Assembly (NCBI RefSeq): GCF_018143015.1
Contig: NC_054753.1
Coordinates: 27,917,462-27,981,461 of the forward strand
DNA length: 64,000 nucleotides
Direction: 5' to 3'
Origin: Lytechinus variegatus
Lineage: Eukaryota; Echinodermata; Echinoidea; Temnopleuroida; Toxopneustidae
Shown here: piece after piece, positions 46,235 through 59,000 of the stretch
Layout: each line of letters begins with the position of its first letter
Numbering within the stretch: position 1 is the first letter of the stretch
The notes under the pieces: model-generated
Seen by the model: the letters and a program-made list of their open reading frames with translations, nothing else
Told to the model about the DNA's origin: nothing
Databases searched by the model: none
Made by a program: the position numbers and the translations under genes

Positions 46235-47813
46235 TTTTGAAGTTAAACAATGGGAAAGTTGGCCACTGTTGATCAAAGAAAGACATTACCAATGAGATGA
46301 AGAAATCTAAACACTGATTTATGAGGTGTTAATGAAGTTTTTAAGAAGCGTGTGTGTGGGGAAAATATGGGATGCGTGGGTGTGTTTGGATGGACTGACT
46401 TGGAACCAATCAGAATCAATCTTTTATAATCAAGATTAATTGTTAATCTTTGTGTTACGGGGCTCTGGAGTTAGTTTTCGCCTGTGTTGCTGTAACATTA
46501 TTCATATTAAACTATGTTAAAATATGTATTGATTAAAATGGATAAAATCTAAAGTTGGATCGTCTAGAAAATAAAACTTTGAAGAGCAACATGTGTATGT
46601 TATGATGATTTTACGCAGTAATAATTTGATTAACATACTTATACGTGACTGCTCTGTCATGTCATTACAAGTACATTCTTAATTTCAGCTAGAACCTATT
46701 AATAGAAATCTTGCAAAGTTGAGTTGGCACCTTTGTACTGCATCCCTGTTCAAATATAAAATCTAGCGTCATTGCATGTTGATACCTTGTCAGCCATATT
46801 TCACTGACAGAATTACTCTCAGCCAATCAGATACAAGTATTTCGGTAGCTTATAACAACCTTCAGTAACAATCATTGACAAATGAGTTTATGAGTTACTT
46901 TAGGAACATGTCGTGGGAAGGGGGAGCTTGTTCTTTCATCCTGACCCGCCTGGATTTCAATTCTCAATTCAATTCAATTCTTTTATTTCATTTCCATTCA
47001 AAACATAATACAAAGTAATGTAAAACAATACAAATCAAATACAATTTTACAGAAGGGCATTCTTACTTCGTAAAAAAAAAACAGTATAATATAGAGCATA
47101 AATGGATATGGAAATTGGATTCCATCCAACCTCTAGAAGGTCACTTATTATTGTCATTACAACATTAAAAGTCCAATGTCAAAGGGAAATGTTGGGAATT
47201 CCCACTCACTAAAAATAGTCTGAGCACTCGAATTTGTAAACAACTAGCTTGTACATGATTCATGGCATCGTCATTGTGAATAACAATAGACCAGGAAATA
47301 GCGACAGCGAGACTACACCACATATATAATACTGTTTTGATCCATTTTCATATCTAAATATCGCATAAACGGATATAGGTAGACTGAGATAGGTAAGTAC
47401 AGCCATTCATGTATTCTTCAAAGATATATTTCTCTATATCCGATTTCATTCCCCCCACAAAACTACATACAAGCCCGTGTTTATTATCTCTTTTCCAGGA
47501 TATTGTTTAGGTGTTCCAGATCAGTCTGAAAGAAAGATGTGAAGATATTATGTATTTACATTATTGTATGGGGATTAACTTTCCTGAATTATGTTCAAGA
47601 TACACGTTCTAAGAACAAATTGACAAAGGATGGGGAATTCTCAGTCTGTATGAGGAAACATACATGATCAAATTTAGATCAATGTCGTTTTTTGGAATCA
47701 GATGTGAAGAGAGAATATATATGTCAAAAAGTATTTTTAAAACATACATCATACATGAGGCAAAATTAAGAGCACATGATTTTGATGATTTGTGACTAGA
47801 TGATAATAGTTGG
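46235..47813. other. intergenic DNA with a LINE 3' end at 46962-47145 (-)
   Basis: Counterpart of 13494-15069. The LINE tail is recognised by its repeated aattc units and cttttatttcatttcc. Nothing coding is seen. Confidence 0.5.
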
Positions 47814-48066
47814 ATTTATAAAGTGATTTTGCCTGAGGATACAAAGCGCTGCTAGTATTACCCCGGCTTGAGCTATGCTGCCAATTAAGCGCTGAAGCAT
47901 TCAAGGAATTTATTCCTGCTGGGTACCCATTCACCTCACCTGGGTCGAGTGCAGCACAATATGGGTAAAATTATTTATTGCTGGAGGAAACAAGGCATGG
48001 CGGGGAATCGAACCCACGTCCCTTAGATGGAAAGACGAGAGTCTTAACCACTAGACCACGACGAAT
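47814..48066 (-). mobile_element. tRNA-derived SINE (unit 3)
   Basis: Counterpart of 15070-15325, with the same boxes. Confidence 0.75.
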
Positions 48067-48496
48067 TGGATAAACGCTTTTTTTCTTACCCCCGCAGCCC
48101 CAGAAACCCTGAGCTATGAGCTTCATATAACACCGTGTATCAAAGTACAAATATTAACAAGATTGCGATAAACTATATTATTAACCATATCAGACATCTG
48201 AGCAGGGCAACTTTCATACATTGTTGGATTAAATGATCGGTCAATAAGTTTCAAATTGTTTATCTACGGGCCCAATAATTGATTGCCCGCTCAGAAAAGT
48301 CAATGAGAAAATGCGTGGGAATGCAGCGGGCAATAAAAGGCAGCGCTAACATCCGGGTATTCTACGCGTTTTTGTACACGTCCTTGAACCACACAGTGCT
48401 ATACGTCCATAGAGTTATATAAACCTTAGTACGTATTTAACTCTATGTGTACGTCACAATTGCCACCTTTCGCAAACCTCAGGAACGGTAACGTTA

Positions 48497-48627
48497 GGGT
48501 CCCCTAACACAAACGTTAACGATTAATCATACACTTGATTTATAAGATTGATTGTACATTATAGTCAATAGAATCATACGTAGAAAACTGCTCTACAATC
48601 ATTGCTAAGCTTTGTGTTAAAGGTCCT
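48497..48627. mobile_element. short hairpin element, ggggcccgtaacacaaag family
   Basis: Counterpart of 15982-16112. About four base differences are clustered in its centre. Confidence 0.6.
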
Positions 48628-48629
48628 TA

Positions 48630-49893
48630 TAGATCTGCTTTCCGTGTGCAAAATTCTTTCACGCGACACCCGCATCATACGTGAATGTACATTACGACTG
48701 ATGGTCATTATCGTATATGCCCATGAGCCGGGCATATGACAGCTGGCTCAAGATATTTAAAATCCAGTGCCCAAAATAGATTATGACATTGATAAGAAAG
48801 TGGTTTTTCAAACAAATCGAGTACATATTGAGTGAGGAAAAACTTACTGAATTAAGGCTTAGATATAGATCATTACAGTCCATCAAATCAATATTGCATT
48901 TAATGTGGATTATTGGTGGATCACTGGCAATTGATTCCATGGGTCAGATCACCTCTCCAGTTGAAACCATTTCGCATGCGTTGATATGTACACAGCATGC
49001 AGTAGGCCAAACTGAAGTCTGAACTTCAGTAGATTTTGCGGGTTTTTTTCTTTTTTTACTCCTACACAAACGATATGCCTCTAGCACACAATGTAATGGG
49101 AATTATGTTTACCTTTCCCCAGAAATGGGGGATTAGATTCCAATTCCCGGGGGAGGGGGCACTTCCATTGATGAGTGGATACCAGGCACGACCATGGGGT
49201 TTCGAAAAGCACCATAAACAAGGGAAGCAAGTCTTTTCCAGATTATGAAAAAATGCATCTCTTAACAGGTATTTGGCTTGTGTATTGGAAATATATCCCC
49301 TTTTTTCAGTATTTTAAACATCGTTTTTGACACCCTTATAACGTTACATAGGCCTACACGTAACGTACTTGCCCTCTCTGTCCCCTTTTACGCGTGGTCG
49401 CGCCTGGTATCATCAATGGAAGTAGGCCCCCGGGCGGCCTCTCGAGCTCTGGGAGGAACCAAATGTGGCTTTGGAAAATCGTCCTAAATCGGATATATCG
49501 CTGTTACCATAGTAGCAACCAGAATTTTGCACACGCAATGCATATTGAATTTTTACGTTGCAGATGCGAAACGAAAGAAATCTCATGTGACACAATTTGC
49601 ATTGCAGGACAGAGTTTTACGACCATGACGACGGGCCCAAAAAGTCTCTTCCAAAATCAGCTAACGTCGTAAATAAGCGTTCGCTTTCTCCACGAAAGGT
49701 CCGGAATGTTAATCAAGTTGAGACAACGCTGGATACTGCGTCCCCAGGCCAGGGACGCGTCATTTCAATTACGTCACAATGGTGAAGTTCAGAGGCCCAG
49801 TCTGGTCAACATGACAAAATAGATTCCCATTCTTAAATTCTAAAGAATATCTAAATTTTAACGATTTTTTGATGTCTGATTTGGTTAATAATA
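48630..49893. promoter_or_regulatory. candidate TRIM copy 3 promoter / 5' exon region
   Basis: Counterpart of 16113-17377. The CpG-richer part is at about 49390-49790, with the CRE-like ttacgtca at 49769-49776 and the IRF-like aaacgaaa near 49569. The same limits apply as for copy 1: no start site or donor can be fixed. Confidence 0.3.
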
Positions 49894-50203
49894 GCAATAT
49901 TGACTGGCCTCGTGACAAAAGGACATCTATCACCCTCACTAAATTGATATCATCCTCGTCTACGAATGGGGCGATATAAATCTGGTTTGGGCGATATATG
50001 TCGTATCGCCCCGAGGCCAGTCAATATTGCTTTATTATTTTATGTTTAACAAAATTATAGATTATGCTGGTTAATAATCAGTTTTAATTTGTCTCCAAGA
50101 TGACCCTGTTTTATTTCTTATGTAAGTAAAAGTAAAGATATACTCAATAATTTTTTACTTTTTGTAATTGTCTTTTATTTTGCAGTCCTCTAGAGTTTCC
50201 ATC

Positions 50204-52027
50204 ATGGCTGACACACTAAAAAACGTCATCTCCCAGAGTACAGAGTGTCCTGTATGTATTTCTACCTTTACTGATCCCAAGATCCTATCTTGTTCTCACA
50301 CTTTCTGCAAAACCTGTCTGGACAACCTCTTGGAGTGCCATGGTAATTACCAGATTCGATGCCCTGTATGCAGAGCTGTAACCCAGATCCAAAACCAAGA
50401 TGTCAGTAATCTACCGGTAAATCTTGCTTTGAAGAATATAATAGCGGACATGAAGTGTTATCCCAAGATTTGCACGATTTGTAAATCCGATGATAAATCT
50501 CATGCTGCTGTCTACTGCCAAGACTGTGGCAAGTATCTCTGCACCACTTGCCTCAACACCCACTCTCAATGGGGTGACTTTACCGATCATGAAGTCATAG
50601 CCATGACTGAGATCTCATCAGGGAAGGTGTCAATGCGTAGATACCGCAAATGCAGGAAACACCCGGAAGAAGACGAGGAGTGCTTCTGTTCCAACTGCAG
50701 GAGATTCACATGCTTCAGGTGTGTTGTCATGGAACATAAAGACGAAGGACACCAGGTCATGAAGGCATCTGCTTATGAGAACAGACACAGGGAGAGCATC
50801 AAAGACATAAAATCAAAGGTGGATGCGAAGCAAGCATGCTTTCGGAAATACATAGATTTCGTCGATGAACAGATGAAGCTTGTTGGCAGTACTAAGACAG
50901 AGTGTATAGATGATATCAACAAGGCTTACAATGTTACGGTCCGGCAACTGACAGAGAAAAGAGAAATCTTGCTTGGAGAAGTCAAGGAAAAGACTGAAGG
51001 AGTCGAGAAAGAACTGGAAAAGATGAAGACATCGGCTCAGAAGTACATCAATCAGTTGAGGACCGTTGCTGACCTGGTAACCAACAGAACAAAGATACCG
51101 TTCGATATGGATAGTTTGGCTGCACACGACACTCTCTGTGAGGAGATACGAGAAGCCTTTGATCAAGAGGATCCTGACTACGAGCAACCCAGGAAATCAA
51201 GCAAGAAAGGGAAAAGTGTTTGCTTTGAGAGAAACGTTCGAAAGGACGAGCTAGATCTCGGTAAGATTGTTGACGTGGTTGCAAAGGACGTCGCTTTGCC
51301 GACTAAGAACAGCATGAGTGTCATGGTTAGTTCTCAAGATAGTAGGATGGCCGTAGGGTGCTGGACAGGTGGCATCAACATTTTCTCTTCTGACGGCGAA
51401 TTCCAACAGAAAATTCTTAAGGATGTTAAGATTTTGGGGGCAGCGTTCCTTTCTGACGGTCGATGTGTTGTGATCGGTTATGACAACGATATCACACTTT
51501 ACACACCAGAATACTTAAAATTGAATGTAATGTTTGAGTCTTTAGGCAGAGATGAAGGTGGATTTTCTAAACTCACTGTTGATGATGCTGATCTGATCTA
51601 TGTGAGCTACAGAAAAGCCCAAAAGATCCTTGTATTTTCAGCAGCAGGTGAGCAAGCAGTCAGAGAAATAACATGCACTGGGTATACACCAGAGCAAATC
51701 ACTAGTTTCGATGGCTCTCTTCTCGTTAACACAGTGGATACTTTACGATTGATTCACAATGAAGGTGTTGTACAACATACATTAAAGAAACCTGGTATAT
51801 CCATTTATGCTGCTGTATCTAAAGGTAATCTCATCCTGGTAGCCACGGTGAAGCATGATGAAGGACTGGTGAGTATTGACGAGTATACAAATGAGCTTAC
51901 ACCCATTCGAAACCTTGTTAATGATTACAAGATTGCAAAGCCTGGTAGAAATTGGTATTATCTCCAGCAATACCGATCAGGCGAGATCGCTTTCTGCACC
52001 CCGGATAGACTCTATATATTCTACTGA
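50204..52027 (+). CDS. TRIM protein, RING / B-box / coiled-coil / beta-propeller-like (copy 3)
   Basis: 607 residues, starting at the ATG 18 bases after the acceptor AG (50184-50185). All RING and B-box ligands are as in copy 1. It differs from copy 1 at seven residues: Val for Glu at 72, Lys for Ala and Ser for Ile in the coiled coil, Lys for Thr, Ser-Lys for Cys-Gln, and His for Arg in the last third. About four silent changes are also present. At most of these positions copy 3 agrees with copy 2, so copy 1 appears to be the changed one. Predicted E3 ubiquitin ligase, substrate unknown. The polyadenylation signal seen after copy 1 is altered here. Confidence 0.9.
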   Translation: MADTLKNVISQSTECPVCISTFTDPKILSCSHTFCKTCLDNLLECHGNYQIRCPVCRAVTQIQNQDVSNLPVNLALKNIIADMKCYPKICTICKSDDKSHAAVYCQDCGKYLCTTCLNTHSQWGDFTDHEVIAMTEISSGKVSMRRYRKCRKHPEEDEECFCSNCRRFTCFRCVVMEHKDEGHQVMKASAYENRHRESIKDIKSKVDAKQACFRKYIDFVDEQMKLVGSTKTECIDDINKAYNVTVRQLTEKREILLGEVKEKTEGVEKELEKMKTSAQKYINQLRTVADLVTNRTKIPFDMDSLAAHDTLCEEIREAFDQEDPDYEQPRKSSKKGKSVCFERNVRKDELDLGKIVDVVAKDVALPTKNSMSVMVSSQDSRMAVGCWTGGINIFSSDGEFQQKILKDVKILGAAFLSDGRCVVIGYDNDITLYTPEYLKLNVMFESLGRDEGGFSKLTVDDADLIYVSYRKAQKILVFSAAGEQAVREITCTGYTPEQITSFDGSLLVNTVDTLRLIHNEGVVQHTLKKPGISIYAAVSKGNLILVATVKHDEGLVSIDEYTNELTPIRNLVNDYKIAKPGRNWYYLQQYRSGEIAFCTPDRLYIFY

Positions 52028-53171
52028 TAATAATGGATCAACTTTAATGCATTACAGTGTTACGGTATCACTACATATCGAGGGGGGGGGGGGGTCATAT
52101 CCACTGAATTGTCCACCTAGCTTTTTAATGTTATAATTTAAACGGATTTATACAAATCATTTAGTTATACCTTTGAAGTCAAGAACTTCGTTTTGTTTAG
52201 TTAATATATATAATAATATTTTTTTATATTAATCGAATTCCCGCATTACGAGTCAACTACTTAGTAGAATTGATGGGTTTGAATTCAGTGTACTCGAATT
52301 GGCTTAGCTTAGTTTAGTTCCTAGGGGGTGTTTCACAAAGATTTGATTTAATTGATCAGATATCACCAATGCTGTACGAACATGAAATCAAGACACATTT
52401 TTTTCTTTTGTCATGTTTCTGCTGGTTTATTTGAAAATGCAAAGGCAACGTGGTACAACAGTTTAGGCAAGGGAGATCGAAAAAAGTTTAGAATATTGTA
52501 ATTGAAAAGACACAAGCAACCACAACCAAGGACACAATCATATTGACAACATGCAGTTAACTTGAAACAGTTTGTCTTCGTCGACCTGAGGTCGTAACCA
52601 TTTTGTATTGCACTCCCCTGGACTACTATAGAAGAGTCTATTCTATTCAATGTAGGTCATTGTACATGTGATGTGTATACATTTAAAAAATTACCATAGA
52701 CATAACACGAGGAATGGTTCAATTTATTGACTTAATGATAAATGTTTAGAAAAACTTCTTGTTTACATTGAATGTCTACAATTTTCTCAAATTACCTCCC
52801 TAAAATGAGAAATCGGTTAAAAACGATCACACTTTGAAATAGTCAGCATTCTACAGTCTTTACTCTTTAACCCAAAAGTATCTTTGCGAGTAATGTATAT
52901 TTCGACCTCGCGTCTTCTTCGGAGATACGGAACTTAATGCATTATCTTGCAAAGATGAACTCTGTCTCTTCATCTTTATCCAACACACGGAATTTGATAT
53001 CGTGATACATATGAATATATATATATATTATATATATATACATATATATATTTATTTATATACATGTTTATTTCTTTCTTTATCTATATACATATGTTAT
53101 ATAGAATCACAATCATAATGGTTTTAGTTTTAACAACATAAATCCAGTCAATGCTTCTTCGCGAATAGTTT
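52028..53171. other. TRIM copy 3 3' flank, AT microsatellite
   Basis: It follows 19512-20540 with more differences than the X block shows. An AT-repeat tract at about 53013-53060 occupies the place of the tRNA-bearing insertion of unit 1. No gene. Confidence 0.45.
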
Positions 53172-53428
53172 AAGCCTCCAATTTTCGATGATCCTTCGCC
53201 TTCTTCAAGAGTAAATAACAATGATCAGATCAGTCATAATCAGAGGAAGCATCCTCAGAAAGACGTTGTTATAAATGGCTGAGAATGCGATCCTTGCCTT
53301 TAAATAAACAATAGTCATAGTAACGTATTTTTTTGTGATGATCTGATTTTTATTATGATTGATCTAATCATTGTCATTTACTCCTGAAGAAGACGAAGGA
53401 TATATCGTCCAAAGTTCCAGGCTTTAGA
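53172..53428. mobile_element. hairpin element with ~70-bp arms (unit 3)
   Basis: Counterpart of 21440-21697, several percent diverged. Confidence 0.55.
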
Positions 53429-53612
53429 TAAAAAATGTTGGCAAAAAACATTAACTAGATTTTATACATATATCATATGAAATTATGAACTCTATATGCA
53501 ACAGGTAAGCCTAGTGCTATGATTGTTATTTTTGAAATCTTCCCTGTTATTAGTAAATAGTAAATGCGTATATAATTCTTGATTATGCACGTGACATACA
53601 CCTTTCTCTTTT

Positions 53613-53830
53613 TTTTGCAGGAGTTTCTGCATTTTATTCATAAATCAACAAATGAAAATAGAATGATACAATAACAATGACCAATGAGTACATTTTTGTG
53701 TGACAATCGAAAATATAAATAATGAATAAGGTTGTAAAATACATAAATGAAGCACGTAAAATAGTAAAGTGGGTAAAAATGCAGGGGCCAGCTATAACAA
53801 GCAGGTAACTGCTTGAAACAATAGCAGCCA
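53613..53830 (-). mobile_element. retroposed LINE-like 3' fragment, unit 3 only
   Basis: 218 bp flanked by a 13-bp duplication acctttctctttt (53600-53612, 53831-53843). Unit 1 has a single copy at about 21851. The minus-strand end is A-rich (gcaaaa after aataaaatgcag). The family is not recognised and there is no coding part. Confidence 0.65.
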
Positions 53831-54136
53831 ACCTTTCTCTTTTCTTATGCGTTCTAAATTGCAAGGATTTTAAAGAAATCAAGATGGACTTTAGTTCGGA
53901 CCAATCGAATTCTGGATTTAGTATGCATACATTTAATTTAGCTTTCAATCTAGAATGATTCTAATTTGAATCCGTTGTGATTTAAAAATAAATTTGTAGG
54001 ATTGGTCTCGAACTACAGTTCGTCTGGATTTATTTCGAATCCCTGCAATGTAGAGTGAAGGTTTCAGGATTTTCTTGTTACGTAAATGCGCAAGACTTGC
54101 TTGATGGAGTTAGTAGCTGTGTAGTGTTTTTATTAA

Positions 54137-54742
54137 GAAAGGACAAGTCCACTCCAACAAAAACTTGATATGAATAAAAAGAGAAAAATTCAACAAGCAC
54201 AACACTGAAAATTTCATCAAAATCGGATGTAAAATAAGAAAGTTATGGCATTTTAAAGTTTCGCTTATTTTCAACAAAATAGTTATATGAACGAGCCAGT
54301 TACATCCAAATGAGAGAGTTGATGACATCACTCACTCACTATTTCTTTTGTATTTTATTATATGAAATATGAAATATTTTTATTTTCTCGTCATTGTCAT
54401 GTAAAATGAAGTTTCATTCCTCCCTAAACACGTGGAATTCCATTATTTTAACATTTTGTGCTTCAGGCAAGGATGTCCTAATTGTCAAACTCGTAAAAAT
54501 TGAAATATTGTATAATTCAAACAATAAAAAACAAAAGAAATTGTGAGTGAGTGACATCATCGACTCTCTCATTTGGATGTAACTGGCTCGTTCATATAAC
54601 TATTTTGTTGAAAATAAGTGAAACTTTGAAATGTCATAACTTTCTTATTTTACATCCGATTTTGATGAAATTTTCAGCATTGTGCTTGTCTGATTTTTCT
54701 CTATTTTTTCAAATCAACTTTTTTCTGAAGTGGACTTGACCT
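54137..54742. mobile_element. TTAA-flanked long-hairpin element, unit 3 only
   Basis: About 606 bp between TTAA at 54133-54136 and 54743-54746. Ends are gaaaggacaagtccac and gtggacttgacct. Unit 1 is empty at about 22161 (ttaagtaagg). It is the same family as 2852-3461. Confidence 0.8.
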
Positions 54743-55242
54743 TTAAGTAAGGATCAAAATGAAAATAAGACGCCTCGGCTTTCATGAGCTGTCCTTCCAA
54801 GGCACTTTATACTTTAAATCTTATATCTGTATTAGTAATGCCTTACGAAATAAATCAGTCAATCAATGTGATACATGTAAAATAAACTGGTGTATATATC
54901 ATTGAAATATATCATATAAAATTACGAAGTATGTAACCATCGCACATTATAATTATAAATGTTATTATAATGTTTTCTGTAAATTCTCTCCGTTGGGTAT
55001 ATGTCTTGATTTTACACATTTACACGTCTTTGTCTTTTTCTATAAATTTTACAATTTTCTTGTTAGTTTAGTGATGAAGATTTAATTGATGAAGTGTGTA
55101 GCTGTACTTGTATTTTTTTAAAGTAAATGTTGCTCGTCATCAGTTACTTAGGTAAGGAGACCATTAGAATTAAGCTATATCGAATTTCATGAGCTTTCAT
55201 GTTAAGGTTATGTTACACTTTAAATCTTACACGTACATTTGT

Positions 55243-56207
55243 TATAACACTTTGAAAAATCCCTGGGAATTAAAAAATATACAATATGTGGGTAATTTGT
55301 TCACATGAAATCTTGGGTTTGGGTCTCATCTATCCAATGAAAGTCAGAAATTTGACAGAATGGTACATTTGAGTGAGAACTGTCCGTTTTTGTAAAGCTC
55401 ACAGAAATCTGTTTGCGCAGAAATGCTCGTTTTCACGCTGTGTCAAGGGGAAGGGCGAAATCAAACTTACCCTGCACAACATTTCTCATACATTTCCCTT
55501 GCACTTTTAGTCAACTGAAATAAAACGGATAAATTCAAGTATTTTGTAGCTATTTTGCCACCCAAATTGAAATTTCAGCACTCAGTAAGCACAACCTTCA
55601 CCCTTTTTGTGCCAGCTGGATCTGAGGACATAACTGAATCTGAACAAAAGTTTATATGAGACATCTCCAGCATTTTTCACTATGTTTTTATCATTTAAAG
55701 TGGGTTTACAATTTATTTTTTTATTTAATATTGTTCTCCACACCTCCATGCTTGACAATGATTAACAAAATGAAAATCAAGCATAAGCCATTTCATGTAA
55801 ATCACAGCTCAGTGTAAAGCAAATATCGTCACGATGGCCTCGGTGAGTTGGGGAGTGGGATGGGGCGCAATGCACTCTTCGAAGAGTTTGGGGCAAGGAA
55901 ACAAGTTAAAAAGGGTAAAAGATAACTTTAAATCCATTTTACTAGCTAAATTTCATGTGTTCTTCATGATTATCGTCTAATTTTATTCGCTTAACTATTT
56001 CAAAGTTCTGCGCAAATAATTTTTCACTAACTTTTCAAAAGTAAGTGTTGCTCACTCAAGCGGAAATATTTTTCGACAGTTATATCGTCATTTGCTTAAA
56101 TTGATCTGTACCAATGTTAAAACGTGGAAAAATTTGCGGGATATGACAAATGTATGATTTTACACGATTTTTTATAAGTGTAAACTTTTTTTTTGATACG
56201 CACTGTA
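55243..56207. mobile_element. unclassified insertion with a Tc1-like right end
   Basis: The sequence is not found elsewhere in the window. The right end, gatacgcactgta, resembles the cagtgcg terminus of Tc1/mariner relatives (inverse tacagtgcgtatc). The left end is only weakly similar. No coding frame of note. Limits are inferred from where the junction repeats break off. Confidence 0.4.
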
Positions 56208-56884
56208 TATAAGCATACAACACTAATTTCAGTTTACCACGGATATCTTAAATGTAATATGAAGTAATGAGCTATATAACCAACGCGCTGTAAATAGTAT
56301 ATTGTCCATTGCGTACATATACGATTTAATTTCAAACACGTCTTTGTCTCCTTTCTATAAGTTTTACAACTTCCTGTTACTTTAGTGCTCAATATTTGTT
56401 TGATGTAGTTACTAGCTGTATTTATATGTTACATTCAGCTTGTTTGGGCTTGTTATCAGTTACTTAGGGTAGACTCCATTAAAATTAAGCCTTTTTAGCA
56501 TTCATGGGTTATCCTTTTAAGGTATTTTGGTACTCTATATCTTATATTTTTATTTGATATGTTATGCGTGGCCAATAGAATTAGTCAATTAATATATTAA
56601 GATATTTTGTGTAATTAAACATGCTATCGTATTTTCATTTTATCTCATATCCTTGTACATGTATATCATATGAAGTTATGAAAAATTAATATAGTAAACG
56701 TGTATCGTAATTTTGATGTTTTCATCTTTTGTTTTTATTTTCAGAATATCTTCTGTAAATATAATATCTTTTGAATTATGCTTTGATTTTACACATTTTA
56801 CACTTTTGTTCTAAAAGTTTTTCCGATTGTCTTGTTACTTAAGTGCTCAAAATTTGTGCACAAGACGTATTTTGCAGCAGTCCT

Positions 56885-56997
56885 GGGGCCCGTAACACAA
56901 AGTTTGGTAATCATCGTAGAATACGTTTTTACGATTGATTGCATTGACTACAATGTACTATCGATCATGAAATCAAGCTAACCTCTGTGTTACGAGA
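56885..56997. mobile_element. short hairpin element, ggggcccgtaacacaaag family
   Basis: Unit 4 counterpart of 23539-23665, with a small internal deletion. Confidence 0.6.
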
Positions 56998-57200
56998 TTC
57001 CTTAGTGTTTTTATCAATATATTTTGCGTACCATCAGTTACATAAGTTTCATCCCATTGGAATTTAAGCTATATATCGGCTTTCACAGTGATATCATGTC
57101 CAGTTATTTTTATACTCTAAATTTTATACTTCTATTTCTTACGTTACGCCTAGCGAATATAATCAACTAATCAATCAGATGAAATAAACTAGTGTATAAA

Positions 57201-57669
57201 CAAACTACCGTTGAAACAGTATTTCCTTTCTTGTTGAAGTTGTGATTACGAAAGAAATGTTGACCATTGTAATACTTTATCGAAATGAGATATTAAACAT
57301 ATTTCACATGAAGAATTCCCAATTTAGACACCACCTCACTATCTGGTTTTAAAAAAAACGTCATGATGCTGGTTACCTGTACAACATCTTTATAATGCAA
57401 AATTATTATCAATAATTATTACTTTAATAATAATTACTTTACTGTTTTAATTTTGACATCACAATGGGAAATGATTGCGACGTGTGCACCCTTCTGTTGC
57501 AATGAGTGTATATTATCATTTTTATACAATTTCTATTTGTCAGGACCATTGGGTGACTGGTATAGTATTATGTAATTTATGGTAATTCTTCTATTTCCTT
57601 CTATTTCAAAACGTACATAACAAACCATTTACAATTTGAGATAGATCATTAAGAAAATATCAATAACGT

Positions 57670-57743
<74 letters not shown>

Positions 57744-58051
57744 ATATAAAACTTAAATAAAAGAGGTCTATATTTACAAATTTGAAAATGCTTCACGTGG
57801 AACAGATCTTGTTCACACGATGCACAGCGAAAACAGAAAACACTGAAATAAAGAAATCATGCAAAATTAGACTTTAAAACAGGGAAAACTTAAATTTTGT
57901 CCGGCTTAATCCGACGTTCGTATATGACAATTAATTTAATCTTTTAATACACACTCTTGATATAATAAAATCTGTCATTTTCAAACCAAACTTGATAGAT
58001 TGATATCAATAAATAGAACTGAATGATAGAGCGGTTTGTATACGAACCTAT
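57201..58051. other. X block of unit 4 with a TA/TG microsatellite
   Basis: It matches 23881-24680. A long (TA)n run followed by (TG)n lies at about 57672-57745 where units 1-3 have much shorter TA runs. No gene. Confidence 0.6.
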
Positions 58052-58207
58052 AGACCAATTTCACAACGTGAGAGGGCAGCAGACTGGTCGCCATGCTGCG
58101 GTGGGCGAATCAACTTTTATAGTACACAAGTCAATAGGGTATTTGGTACATTCGTTCGATTTTTTTTTATTTTGGACCAATTGAGCAGATTTCTTGTAAG
58201 ATTCACA

Positions 58208-58384
58208 ATGAGCATTAATCGGAGAAGTTCAGGTCGCAGCTGTGCTGTGTTCAATTGCCACAACAATTGGAGAAAGCTTCAGGATTGGAAGCAAAGTGAA
58301 TGTGAAATTCACTCGCCTTGGACTCATGAAGCCTGTTTGTGTGTGAAGCCGTACTCCCTGCATAGGTTTCCAGGCCGTGATAAA
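58208..58384 (+). pseudogene. THAP zinc-finger domain, N-terminal piece
   Basis: From the ATG at 58208 about 59 codons read a Cys-x4-Cys pair (SCAVFNC), conserved aromatic and basic residues, and SLHRFP, the pattern of a THAP DNA-binding domain N-terminal half. The closing Cys-x2-His is not present because the frame runs into the hairpin element at 58385 and stops at 58399. THAP domains occur in P-like and Kolobok-like transposases and in host genes derived from them. Given the flanking inverted repeats, a transposase first exon is most likely. Confidence 0.55.
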
Positions 58385-58613
58385 GGCCCTGTTTCATAAA
58401 GAGTTGCTATGATAGCAACTCCTGCTGGAATGGTAACTACCATGGCAAAAGTGAGAATTCTGCTTCCTGAATGGCTTTTATAATAAAAGTTGCCATTCCA
58501 GCAAGAGTTGCTATCATAACTTTTTTTTATAAAATGGGCATTCTCACTGTTACCATGGTAGTTAACATTCCAGCAGGAGTTGCTATCATAACAACTTTTT
58601 ATGAAACAGGGCC
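58385..58613. mobile_element. hairpin element nested in the THAP fragment
   Basis: Ends ggccctgtttcat and atgaaacagggcc. The arms continue inverted through gagttgctatgatagcaact and accatgg-containing stretches, so nearly the whole element folds on itself. Confidence 0.75.
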
Positions 58614-58774
58614 CTGGCCCTCTCTTCCCCTTCCTCCTTTCTCTCTGTTTTATTCTCTCGCCTTGCCCCCTCCTTTTGGATACTTATAGGCCTGCATAAT
58701 ATGTGGTGGTGGTGGTTTTTTTGTGGGGGGGAGGGAGGGGCGATTTATTTCATGCTTAGATGGAAATATCAGTC

Positions 58775-59000
58775 CCCCTCTCTCTCTCTCTCTCTCTGTC
58801 TCACACTATCCCTCTCACTATCCCCTTCTCTGTATTACACTATCCCTCCCTCTCTCACACACTCTCTCGCTAGCCCCCCTCTCTCTCACCACCCCCTTTC
58901 TCACTATTCCCCTCTCACTATCCCCCTCCTCTCACACATACTCTCTCCCCCCCTCTCCCCTCTCTCATCCTCTTTCACTCTATGTCTCGTTCACTCTCCC
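58775..59000. repeat. CT-rich simple sequence
   Basis: Degenerate tctctccc / tcactatccc repeats, pyrimidine on the plus strand. Open frames through it are composition artefacts. Confidence 0.8.

Larger units (their letters stand above)
54743..57200. repeat. Y3/X4 junction: diverged tandem repeats
   Basis: Landmark boxes recur at about 54781, 55188, 56502 and 57087. With the insertion 55243-56207 and the hairpin element 56885-56997 subtracted, the spacing is about 350-470 bp. The unit boundary lies near 56330. No gene. Confidence 0.55.
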
